Source: Candidatus Zhuqueibacterota bacterium (GTDB taxonomy: Bacteria; Zhuqueibacterota; Zhuqueibacteria; Residuimicrobiales; Oceaniaggregativiventaceae). From it: a stretch of 33,759 bases of DNA. The notes below the pieces were generated by a model that saw only the letters and a program-made list of their open reading frames with translations, searched no databases and was not told the origin of the DNA. The stretch covers positions 1 through 33,759 of the forward strand of contig WJME01000140.1 in the NCBI GenBank assembly GCA_014728115.1, read 5' to 3'. A program made the translations under genes and the position numbers. Positions 17,191 to 24,157 of this stretch are shown here, piece by piece (position 1 is the stretch's first letter; every line of letters begins with the position of its first letter).

Positions 17191-17652
17191 ATGGCAGAGC
17201 AATTAAATGTAGATGTAGGCTCTGAAGTCGAATCGATGTGTACAAAATGTAAACTTGTGACCGTGCATGTTGTATCTGCAATTAAAAACGATAAAATCAC
17301 CAAAGTGATGTGCAAATCGTGTCTCAGTTCGCATCGATATCGTCCTGTCGATGCCGAAACCAAAGCAGAAATAACCAAAAAAGCCAAAGAGCGCAAACTT
17401 GTCGCCCAGAAAGCAGCACGCAAAAGAGCGGCAACCTCTGCAGCTCGCAAGTGGGAAAATCTTTTATCCAAGGTACAAGACGAAGAGCAAGAGCAAGATC
17501 CTACAGAATATTCCATACAACAGACCTACGAAACCAATCAAATCATCAATCATGCAAAGTTTGGTAAAGGTGTTGTTGTTAAAATTATCGACGACAAGAA
17601 AGTAGATATTGTTTTTGAAGATGGTGTTCGCACCATGGCACAAAACTATTAG
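17191..17652 (+). CDS. small zinc-ribbon protein with UvrD-tail/CarD-like C-terminal domain
   Basis: A 153-residue cytoplasmic protein of unknown function. A zinc ribbon is formed by C17-x2-C20 and C41-x2-C44. A basic, Ala/Lys-rich helical linker follows (about 55-100), suited to nucleic-acid contact. The last 37 residues (INHAKFGKGVVVKIIDDKKV to FEDGVRTMAQNY) resemble the Tudor-like beta domain at the end of UvrD/PcrA helicases, which binds RNA polymerase (family knowledge). This suggests a nucleic-acid or RNA-polymerase-associated role (inference). GAGGGA lies upstream of the ATG. It stands alone on the plus strand and is closed by two successive terminators, so it is probably expressed at a good level. 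Confidence 0.8.
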   Translation: MAEQLNVDVGSEVESMCTKCKLVTVHVVSAIKNDKITKVMCKSCLSSHRYRPVDAETKAEITKKAKERKLVAQKAARKRAATSAARKWENLLSKVQDEEQEQDPTEYSIQQTYETNQIINHAKFGKGVVVKIIDDKKVDIVFEDGVRTMAQNY

Positions 17653-17670
17653 ATCTGATGGTTTCATCTC

Positions 17671-17704
17671 AAGGGCTGAATCTCTATATTCAGCCCTTTT
17701 TTTG
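17671..17704 (+). terminator. rho-independent terminator 1 of the zinc-ribbon gene
   Basis: AAGGGCTGAAT (17671-17681) pairs perfectly with ATTCAGCCCTT (17688-17698) around a 6-base loop and is followed by a T-run to 17703. It starts 18 bases after the stop codon. Confidence 0.93.
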
Positions 17705-17707
17705 TTT

Positions 17708-17739
17708 AGCGCGAGTTTGTATGGATCGCGCTTTTTTTT
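17708..17739 (+). terminator. rho-independent terminator 2, in tandem
   Basis: AGCGCGA (17708-17714) pairs with TCGCGCT (17726-17732) around an 11-base loop, followed by eight T (17732-17739). It lies 4 bases after the first terminator's T-run, so the two act in series on the plus strand. Confidence 0.8.
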
Positions 17740-18085
17740 GATATCTGTAGAAATTCTTTGGCTAGAACGATGATACGGTGGATTCGAGTTTATAAAGCCA
17801 CACGATCATTCCCTTGTTTTCGGATCCCTGCATACCCACCCCCTGCTGCTGTGCGCATCTCTGGATCATCGTATCAAGCCTCACCAACAAATGCCAGGGA
17901 CAGACGTGTGGAAAGAGACTGGACGCTGTTTGCAAATAGTCTTGCAGTGTTTAGGATAATGATCGATCCACACTTTTTCCGGGTCTTGCTGGATGATTTA
18001 GCGGGGGGTAGAGTCCGTCGAGTTGAACAGGGTGTATGGCAGGTATGGGCATTCTATGCTGCCAGGCAAAGTCGAGCAAATAAAG
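17740..18085. other. unassigned 346-base spacer downstream of rplS
   Basis: In many genomes rnhB follows rplS, but no frame here resembles RNase HII. A 148-codon plus-strand frame from 17758 runs into rplS on the other strand, has no ribosome site and a composition typical of a shadow frame. One short minus-strand segment (about 17885-17995) contains DHYPKHC, faintly like an IS66 transposase zinc-finger start, but it is bounded by stops and too short to support. No known structured RNA signature was recognised. The stretch is GC-richer than other spacers, so it may be a decayed gene or an RNA. Confidence 0.4.
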
Positions 18086-18117
18086 AAATGGACAAGGCCT
18101 TCGTCCCTGTCCATTTA
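18086..18117 (-). terminator. terminator of the ffh-rplS operon
   Basis: AAATGGACA (18086-18094) and TGTCCATTT (18109-18117) are exact reverse complements. On the minus strand the stem is followed by the U-rich TTCTTTATTT. It lies 32 bases after the rplS stop. Confidence 0.7.
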
Positions 18118-18149
18118 TATCCCTGTCACACTCGATGCGGGGTCTATGC

Positions 18150-18494
18150 TTATCGGCGTTTTTCAGCGATACGTGCAGCTTTACCGCGCAGTCCGCGTAA
18201 ATAGTAAAGCTTGGCACGACGAACGCGCCCTTCGCGAAGACGCTCGATGCGGGCGATATTGGGTGAATGTAAAGGAAAGATTCGTTCGACTCCAATGCCC
18301 TCGGAAATTTTCCGAACCATAAAACTTTCGTTCATTCCATCACCGCGCCGGTTAATCACGACGCCTTCGAAAACCTGAATACGTTCTTTGTCACCTTCGA
18401 CAACTTTAACATGAACAGCCACAGTATCACCCGGATTAAATTCCGGCATGTCGCTTTTCAACTGAGCAGCTGCTACTAGATCGATCTTGTTCAT
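18150..18494 (-). CDS. rplS: 50S ribosomal protein L19
   Basis: A 114-residue ribosomal protein at the 30S-50S interface. The conserved core [49 protein letters not shown] and the ending [15 protein letters not shown] is complete. The ATG at 18494 has GGGAGG eight bases upstream and gives the normal family length; a longer frame to 18515 would start at a TTG overlapping the ribosome site. It is the last gene of the ffh-rpsP-rimM-trmD-rplS block, 33 bases after trmD, and is followed by a terminator. Confidence 0.97.
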   Translation of the reverse strand: MNKIDLVAAAQLKSDMPEFNPGDTVAVHVKVVEGDKERIQVFEGVVINRRGDGMNESFMVRKISEGIGVERIFPLHSPNIARIERLREGRVRRAKLYYLRGLRGKAARIAEKRR

Positions 18495-18527
18495 TTCATT
18501 TGCCTCCCAAAACAAGAGAGTTTATCA

Positions 18528-19223
18528 CTATTCTTTATATTTATCGTACAAATCTTTGCGTCTGGTCTGCGTTATTTTTATTGCCTGTTCGTGACGCCAC
18601 TTTTCGATAGCGGCATGGTTACCTGAGCGCAGAATATCAGGGATCGACATCCCGCGAAATTCTGCAGGCCGTGTATAATGCGGATGATCCAGGATTCCGG
18701 TCTGAAAGGAATCGGTATCCGCTGAATCGATGTCATTCAAAGTCCCCGGAAGAAGACGGGTCACGGCATCTATAATGACGCTAGCCGCCAATTCTCCGCC
18801 GGTTAGAACATAGTCGCCGATGGATATTTCTTCATCCACCAGGTTATCGATCACGCGTTGATCAATACCTTTGTAATGCCCGCAAAGCAGAAAAAGTGTC
18901 GATCGAAAGGACATTTCGGTGGCCACTTTTTGAGTAAAGGGCGATCCTGCGGCGCTCATTAAGGTTAACGGAACAGTATGATGAATATCAAAAGTGTGAC
19001 GTATGTATTCAACGCAACGGAAAATGGGTTCCGGCTTGAGCACCATTCCGGCGCCTCCACCATAAGGATAATCATCGATCTTTTGGTGCTTGTCAGTCGC
19101 AAAGTCCCGCAAATGATGGATATGTACATGAATGATGCCGCGATCCTGGGCCCTTTTTAAAATACTCTCATTTAACGGGCTGAAAAGAATCTCCGGTACA
19201 CCGGAAAGCACATGTATATCCAG
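18528..19223 (-). CDS. trmD: tRNA (guanine-N1)-methyltransferase TrmD
   Basis: About 231 residues. It methylates G37 of tRNAs using S-adenosylmethionine, preventing frameshifts. The trefoil-knot SPOUT core is complete: DDYPYGGGAGMVLKPEPIF, LLCGHYKGIDQRV, then EISIGDYVLTGGELAA and DHPHYTRP. The start is unusual. The first ATG/GTG in frame is the GTG at 19211, but alignment with family N-termini (MRIDILTLFPE) needs the upstream residues RLDIH. A strong GGGGAGG lies 5 bases before a CTG at 19223, which is taken as the start. The GTG at 19211 is 17 bases from that site and is the fallback. The usual LFPE is replaced by SGVPE. Confidence 0.93.
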   Translation of the reverse strand: MDIHVLSGVPEILFSPLNESILKRAQDRGIIHVHIHHLRDFATDKHQKIDDYPYGGGAGMVLKPEPIFRCVEYIRHTFDIHHTVPLTLMSAAGSPFTQKVATEMSFRSTLFLLCGHYKGIDQRVIDNLVDEEISIGDYVLTGGELAASVIIDAVTRLLPGTLNDIDSADTDSFQTGILDHPHYTRPAEFRGMSIPDILRSGNHAAIEKWRHEQAIKITQTRRKDLYDKYKE

Positions 19224-19240
19224 TCTGACCTCCCCAATTC

Positions 19241-19783
19241 CTATTCCAAAAGACCGGGACCATCACTAACCGTGATGGTTCCTTGTTCGATATCGATGTT
19301 CTGGATCCATTCCGGTACAGCAGGAACAAGAACCTCCTTATCGTCTTCCGGATTCAAAAATACATAGACATCCTGACCAGGATTACTGATAATATCTTGC
19401 AAAACACCGAGATAGGTTCCGTTAGACAAAAAGCCTTTCAAGCCCATGAGTTCATAATAATAGAATTGACCTTCAGGCAATTCTCGAACCCATTCTCTGG
19501 GAATCTCGATATCGTATTGTCGCCAATGTTCAGCTTGGTTGCGATGATCAATTCCTTTTAGCTTTAGAACGACATAATCGCTGCTCACCCGAGCCGAATC
19601 GACCTCGAACAGGGTTCTGTGGCCGTCGATGGCGAGATAGAGCTCTGTCAGATCTTTAAATCGCGTGGGTTCATCGGTCAGAGGTCTGATTTTTAACGCG
19701 CCTCTAACGCCATGTGGTTTGGTCACCACGCCGATAACGACATAATCTGGAAGAGAGCGATTGTGCGAATCCGAATGCTGCAT
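19241..19783 (-). CDS. rimM: ribosome maturation factor RimM
   Basis: About 180 residues. It helps assemble the 30S subunit head by binding ribosomal protein S19. The N-terminal RimM domain has VVIGVVTKPHGVRGALKIRP (a full family signature), and the C-terminal PRC-barrel-like domain carries FYYYELMGLKGF, GTYLGVLQDI and VPAVPEWIQNID. The ATG at 19783 is chosen with GAGG just upstream; it lies 5 bases after the rpsP stop (TGA at 19789-19791), so the two are translationally close. It directly precedes trmD, as in most bacteria. Confidence 0.94.
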   Translation of the reverse strand: MQHSDSHNRSLPDYVVIGVVTKPHGVRGALKIRPLTDEPTRFKDLTELYLAIDGHRTLFEVDSARVSSDYVVLKLKGIDHRNQAEHWRQYDIEIPREWVRELPEGQFYYYELMGLKGFLSNGTYLGVLQDIISNPGQDVYVFLNPEDDKEVLVPAVPEWIQNIDIEQGTITVSDGPGLLE

Positions 19784-19788
19784 TGCCC

Positions 19789-20265
19789 TCAAGCCTGTTT
19801 TTCAGACTCGTCGGCTTTTTCTTCGGCAACAGGTTCACTGGCTTGCTCAGGTTCAGTCTGTTCTGTTGATTCTTCAGGTTCGGTCTCTTTGGCTCCTTGA
19901 CGCTTTAACATGGCATCGCGAGCTTCCTGGCGCTTGCGTTCCTGCTCTAAAAAGGCTTCGCGCTTTTTCATTTCTTGAGCGATCTGCTCCTCATCGAGAC
20001 CTCTTTGCTGCATATCCCATTCCATCATAATCCCCTGATGGCTGAACAAATTTTTGACGGTATCAGACAATTCAGCGCCTTGATTCAACCATTTCATGGC
20101 TTTTTCTTTGTCGATCACCAAATCAAACTGCTCGGGTAACGGATTATAATGGCCAACTTTTTCAATGTACTTGCCATCTCGTCTGGAACGAGAATCAATG
20201 GCCACGATACGGTAGAAAGGTTGCTTCTTTCTTCCCATACGGCGCAACCTTAGTTTAACTGCCAA
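19789..20265 (-). CDS. rpsP: 30S ribosomal protein S16 with acidic C-terminal extension
   Basis: A 158-residue ribosomal protein. The conserved start AVKLRLRRMGRKKQPFYRIV and the body up to about residue 85 are standard S16. The rest (from about 95) is a Glu/Gln/Lys-rich tail ending EEKADESEKQA, roughly doubling the usual length. The start is TTG at 20265, eight bases after AGGAGGG; this gives the family N-terminus M-A-V-K-L-R exactly. The longer frame to 20298 would overlap the end of ffh. It lies 22 bases downstream of ffh and immediately upstream of rimM. Confidence 0.95.
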   Translation of the reverse strand: MAVKLRLRRMGRKKQPFYRIVAIDSRSRRDGKYIEKVGHYNPLPEQFDLVIDKEKAMKWLNQGAELSDTVKNLFSHQGIMMEWDMQQRGLDEEQIAQEMKKREAFLEQERKRQEARDAMLKRQGAKETEPEESTEQTEPEQASEPVAEEKADESEKQA

Positions 20266-20287
20266 ATCTAAAACCCTCCTGTTAATC

Positions 20288-21610
20288 TTAAAAGCCAAAC
20301 GGCATTTTTAATTTTTGGCGAGAGCCACCTCGCTGCATCTGTTTCATCATTTTATTTAGCATATTATATTGGTTAATCAACCGGTTCACCTCCTGTACAG
20401 ACGTGCCACTTCCTCTGGCAATGCGTTTACGCCGGCTGCCATTCAGAATTTGAGGACGCCGGCGTTCCTGAGGAGTCATAGAATTGATAATGGCTTCCGC
20501 CTGCACCAAAGACCGGTCATCGACCTGAACACCTTTGAGCATTTTATTGGCACCGGGCATCATTCCCAGCACATCCTGCAAAGGCCCCATTTTTTTGATT
20601 TGTTGTAGCTGATCCATAAAATCTTCCAGAGAAAATTCTTTATCTCGCAACTTTCTCTGAAGCTCGAGAGCCTTTTTCTCATCGATAGTTTCCTGTGCCT
20701 TTTCAACCAAAGAGACCACATCGCCCATGCCCAGGATCCTGGAGGCAATACGGTCCGGATGAAAAGGTTCAATCTGATCTAATTTCTCGCCAACGCTGAG
20801 AAATTTTATGGGCTTTTGAGTCACAGACCGAATGGATAATGCCGCTCCGCCACGGGCATCACCATCCATTTTGGTCAAAACCACCCCATCGAAATCGAGA
20901 ATATCCGCAAATGATTTGGATGTATTGACAGCATCCTGACCGGTCATTCCATCAGCGACGAAAAGTGTCTCTGAAGGTTTGAACGTTTTCTTGAGGACCT
21001 TTAATTCATCCATCATTTGATCATCGAGATGCAAACGGCCGGCGGTGTCAATGATCGCCATGTCGATCATATGTTGGCGAGCGTAATCGATGGCACCTTG
21101 TACGATCTTGACGACATCTTTGCCTTCATGAGCCCATACCGGTACATCCAATTGTTTACCCACCACTTTGAGCTGTTCGATAGCAGCAGGACGATAAATA
21201 TCTGCGGCAATCAGCAGAGGTTTGTGACCCTTTTTGCGAAAATGGTTGGCCAGCTTACCGGACAAGGTGGTCTTTCCTGATCCCTGTAATCCGCACAACA
21301 TGATCAGACTGGGTACCTGATTTGAAAATTTTATGGGCGCATGTTTTTCTCCCATAAGACGAACAAGCTCATCATGGATAATCTTGATGACTTGCTGTCC
21401 GGGCGTAATACTGCGCAACACTTCCCGGCCTACAGCCTTTTCCTCAACGTGTTTTATAAAATCTTTGGCTACACGATAGTTGACGTCAGCTTCCAATAAA
21501 ACACGCCGGACCTGGCGAAGAGAATCAGCGATATTCTTTTCTGTAAGCTTGCCTTGACCACGAAGGCGCTTGAATACCGATTCGAATTTGTCTGTTATTT
21601 CCTGAAACAT
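20288..21610 (-). CDS. ffh: signal recognition particle protein Ffh
   Basis: A 440-residue GTPase that binds signal sequences on ribosomes and targets them to the membrane with 4.5S RNA and FtsY. The N domain is at 1-95. The G domain has GLQGSGKTT (107-115), IDTAGRLHLDD, LTKMDGDARGGAALS and the closing loop FLSVGEKLDQIEPFHPDR. The Met-rich M domain ends GSRRKRIARGSGTSVQEVN and NMLNKMMKQMQRGG. Length and domain order are normal. It heads the ribosomal block. The upstream AIR-synthase-like gene lies only 52 bases away on the same strand, so co-transcription is possible. Confidence 0.97.
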   Translation of the reverse strand: MFQEITDKFESVFKRLRGQGKLTEKNIADSLRQVRRVLLEADVNYRVAKDFIKHVEEKAVGREVLRSITPGQQVIKIIHDELVRLMGEKHAPIKFSNQVPSLIMLCGLQGSGKTTLSGKLANHFRKKGHKPLLIAADIYRPAAIEQLKVVGKQLDVPVWAHEGKDVVKIVQGAIDYARQHMIDMAIIDTAGRLHLDDQMMDELKVLKKTFKPSETLFVADGMTGQDAVNTSKSFADILDFDGVVLTKMDGDARGGAALSIRSVTQKPIKFLSVGEKLDQIEPFHPDRIASRILGMGDVVSLVEKAQETIDEKKALELQRKLRDKEFSLEDFMDQLQQIKKMGPLQDVLGMMPGANKMLKGVQVDDRSLVQAEAIINSMTPQERRRPQILNGSRRKRIARGSGTSVQEVNRLINQYNMLNKMMKQMQRGGSRQKLKMPFGF

Positions 21611-21662
21611 ATTGCTAAAGTCTGATAATTTATAAAAAATATAACTTTATTGCAAGAATTTT

Positions 21663-22688
21663 TTAATCAAATATCTTTATCAATTCATCCTGAGGAAAAT
21701 AGGGCAAGCGCAAAGGTTTGCCATCGCGCACCAGAACCAGAGGCTCTCCCTTTTTTGTGACTTTACCAGCCTCATTGGCAATCATACCGGCGGCTTTGAG
21801 TTGTCTCAACAGTGATTTTGCATCTGCCGGAGAAACCAGAGCCAGCAAAGACCCTGAGGAAATACATCCAAGAGGATCGAGCTGATAATGATCGCATAAA
21901 AGTTTACCCTCTGGCAATTGCGGGATGTCCTCAGCGGTGACGGTTATCCCCAGTCCGGTCTCTGACATTAATTCGTGAATGGCTGTACATATTCCACCCT
22001 CTGTCGCATCGTGTAGCGCATGGATGGAAGCGACCTTGCGACAGAGCCGCGCCGCCGGCAACACACTGATACCGGGCTGAAACAAGAAATTCTGACAACG
22101 CCTGACAAATTCATGGCCAAATTCGTGCTCGAGTTCTTTTTCTTTGTCTCTTGCGAGTATAGACGTTGCTTCCAGGGGCACCTGCCCGATCACAATTAAA
22201 CGATCTCCCTCCTTGATCGCCTCTTTATGGATCAGATGGTCCTTGTCCGCCAGCCCCAGCATGTGTCCTACCAGAATCGGATTTTTCACCCCCACGGTGA
22301 TCTCTGTATGCCCCCCGATATAGCGGATATGTTCTTTGTCGCAGGTCTCAAAGATATCCCTGAATATGTCCTCTGCCATCTTTTTTGTGGCGGTTTCTTC
22401 CGGCAACAACAAAGTCGCCAGAAACCATTTCGGTTCCCCTCCCATACAGGCAATATCGTTGCTGTTGATATGCACAGCATAATACCCGAGATGTCTGCTG
22501 GTAAAGGTAATCGGATCTGTTTTGGCGATCAGATAATAATCACCAAGATCGATCGCAGCGGCATCTTGTCCAATGCCGGCCCCGACACAAAGCTCACCCC
22601 CCTGCTGATGGGTATACTGTTTCAGTAATTCGCCTAAAAATTGATTATCCAGTTTGCCGGGTAATAATTTGTTGAATTTTATTCCCAT
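21663..22688 (-). CDS. AIR synthase/HypE-like family protein
   Basis: A 341-residue ATP-binding protein of the PurM/HypE/ThiL/SelD fold. The N-terminal AIRS domain shows GIGQDAAAIDLGDYYLIAKT and HINSNDIACMGGEPKWFL; the C-terminal AIRS_C domain has GDRLIVIGQVPLEA and HDATEGGICTAIHEL. It lacks the C-terminal Cys-ending tail of true HypE, and no other hydrogenase maturation gene is near, so a hydrogenase role is doubtful. The substrate of these stand-alone members is not known. The ATG at 22688 fits the family start (LLPGKL near residue 9); a GTG at 22715 is possible, but neither has a good ribosome site. It is separated from the AgmX-type gene by a terminator. Confidence 0.75.
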   Translation of the reverse strand: MGIKFNKLLPGKLDNQFLGELLKQYTHQQGGELCVGAGIGQDAAAIDLGDYYLIAKTDPITFTSRHLGYYAVHINSNDIACMGGEPKWFLATLLLPEETATKKMAEDIFRDIFETCDKEHIRYIGGHTEITVGVKNPILVGHMLGLADKDHLIHKEAIKEGDRLIVIGQVPLEATSILARDKEKELEHEFGHEFVRRCQNFLFQPGISVLPAARLCRKVASIHALHDATEGGICTAIHELMSETGLGITVTAEDIPQLPEGKLLCDHYQLDPLGCISSGSLLALVSPADAKSLLRQLKAAGMIANEAGKVTKKGEPLVLVRDGKPLRLPYFPQDELIKIFD

Positions 22689-22752
22689 ATTCAGACTCGT
22701 CTGCTTTAGGTTCACCCAAAGGGATCACGGGATCTCTTTTCACCATAAAAAA

Positions 22753-22778
22753 AGCCAAAGAGACATCTCTCTTTGGCT
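22753..22778 (-). terminator. terminator of the AgmX-type gene
   Basis: AGCCAAAGAGA (22753-22763) and TCTCTTTGGCT (22768-22778) are a perfect stem with loop CATC. On the minus strand it is followed by a run of seven T. It lies 20 bases after the stop at 22799 and separates this gene from the AIR-synthase-like gene. Confidence 0.93.
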
Positions 22779-22798
22779 CGGAATCAATAAAGTGAGGT

Positions 22799-23965
22799 TT
22801 AATAGCCAAGGGTAAAGGTTTGACGGTATACCTCATCCGGAGCAGTTGGATCGCCGAATCCGAAATCGTTCCATTGGCTGATTCTGTTTAAAATACACGA
22901 TTCCAGGCTTTGATTTTTCAGCGTCGAATTGATCATTTCAACCCAGGAAACCCGTCCTTCAGGATCGATTGCAAGCCTGACCTCGATTTTGCCGCGTAAT
23001 TTGGGAAATGTCCTCAGGGCTGTCTTGTAACAATCGGTAATCGCCGGACGATGGCGATTGATAACAGATTGGACGTGATCGGGTTTGCGTCGCAGGCGCT
23101 CCTTTTCTTCCTCGGTAACGGGGGTATCGGGTTTTTTATCTATCGTAGAAGCCACCCGTTCGAAATCGCCTGTGCGCTCTATATTTTCAAACTCGATAGG
23201 AGCAGCAGGTTGTAACGTACCGAGCAAATCATCGATGCTCATAGCGCGTTCGGCACGTCGTTGTCCCCTGACAACACGATTGCCTGTCGGACCATTTGTA
23301 TTCCCTTTGCCGTCACTGCCTCCCCATCCTTTTCCTTCCGGCCCTCGGGAGACTTGTACGGCATCCAATGAGGCGAGAACCTCGCCCAATCGCTGACTCT
23401 CGGATTCTCCAACAGAGCTGATATCGCTGACATAGTCTTCCGGAACATAACCGGTTCCGGAGGTCAACAATCCCAAAAAACCGACATTGCCCACTTCTGA
23501 GGCTACATCGGCCATCGTCCGGGAGCGTCCGGCACCACCGGAACGACCTGCACTGGCCATGGCCCCGGCTTCGGGTAAACTCGCTTCAGGAGATGAAAAC
23601 GGACCCGCATCAGCAGCAATTCCGGGTTGCACGGCTTCGCCCTGACCCAATCCCCCGGGCTGTACCGGAGCAAATAATACATCACCCAGTTGCACGGGCT
23701 GTGAATCAAGACCCTCTGTCTGCGGAGGAGCAGGAAAAGGAGACAAATCTCTTTCTAAAACCGTTTTTGCATAGCGTCGCTGGATATCAGAGATCATTTC
23801 CGGTTGTATTTGCAGAGGCACCCGAGATTTAAAGAGAACAATCAACATAATCTGAAGAAAAAGCACTATGAGCACGGTCAGCAAAAACTTCCAATCCGTA
23901 AACTGTCCAAACGGCTTGCGGAATTGTTTAGGAAATCCGCTTTGTGCTCCACTCGCTGCCACCAT
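22799..23965 (-). CDS. AgmX/TonB-like membrane-anchored protein
   Basis: A 388-residue protein with a TonB-like layout. It has a short basic N-terminus, one membrane segment (about 25-47, FLLTVLIVLFLQIMLIVLF), then a long Pro/Gly/Ala/Ser-rich periplasmic region, and a C-terminal AgmX/PglI-type domain (about 300-388) with INRHRPAITDCYKTAL, LRGKIEVRLAIDPEGRVSWV, SLESCILNRISQW and a closing FTLGY. The two Cys in the domain are a family hallmark. Such proteins usually work with TolQ/ExbB and ExbD motor proteins, but none is encoded next to it. It may use a motor encoded elsewhere. The ATG at 23965 has AAGG upstream; an ATG at 23998 has none. Confidence 0.83.
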   Translation of the reverse strand: MVAASGAQSGFPKQFRKPFGQFTDWKFLLTVLIVLFLQIMLIVLFKSRVPLQIQPEMISDIQRRYAKTVLERDLSPFPAPPQTEGLDSQPVQLGDVLFAPVQPGGLGQGEAVQPGIAADAGPFSSPEASLPEAGAMASAGRSGGAGRSRTMADVASEVGNVGFLGLLTSGTGYVPEDYVSDISSVGESESQRLGEVLASLDAVQVSRGPEGKGWGGSDGKGNTNGPTGNRVVRGQRRAERAMSIDDLLGTLQPAAPIEFENIERTGDFERVASTIDKKPDTPVTEEEKERLRRKPDHVQSVINRHRPAITDCYKTALRTFPKLRGKIEVRLAIDPEGRVSWVEMINSTLKNQSLESCILNRISQWNDFGFGDPTAPDEVYRQTFTLGY

Positions 23966-24157
23966 CGTCCCAACCTTGAATTGATTTATGAATAGCATCT
24001 GTTAAACTTTTTAATGTAAACGTCGAAAATATAAAAGTCAAGTAATAACTACGCATTAGCGGGTTAAAAAACATCCACCACTTGGTTATATGCAAAGGGT
24101 TGGCAAATGATCCCCAAAAATAGTTTTTTTGCAATTTTTTACGTCATAGCAACCCTT

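Noticed and set aside
17885..17995. Minus-strand peptide with DHYPKHC resembling an IS66 transposase zinc-finger start
   Set aside because: The frame is about 35 codons long, bounded by stops, and the second Cys spacing is wrong (CKTIC rather than CxxCG). No inverted repeats or further transposase traces were seen.
17758..18204. 148-codon plus-strand open frame running into rplS
   Set aside because: It has no ribosome site, no recognisable domain and overlaps the well-supported rplS gene on the other strand; the Arg/Ala-rich product is typical of a shadow frame.
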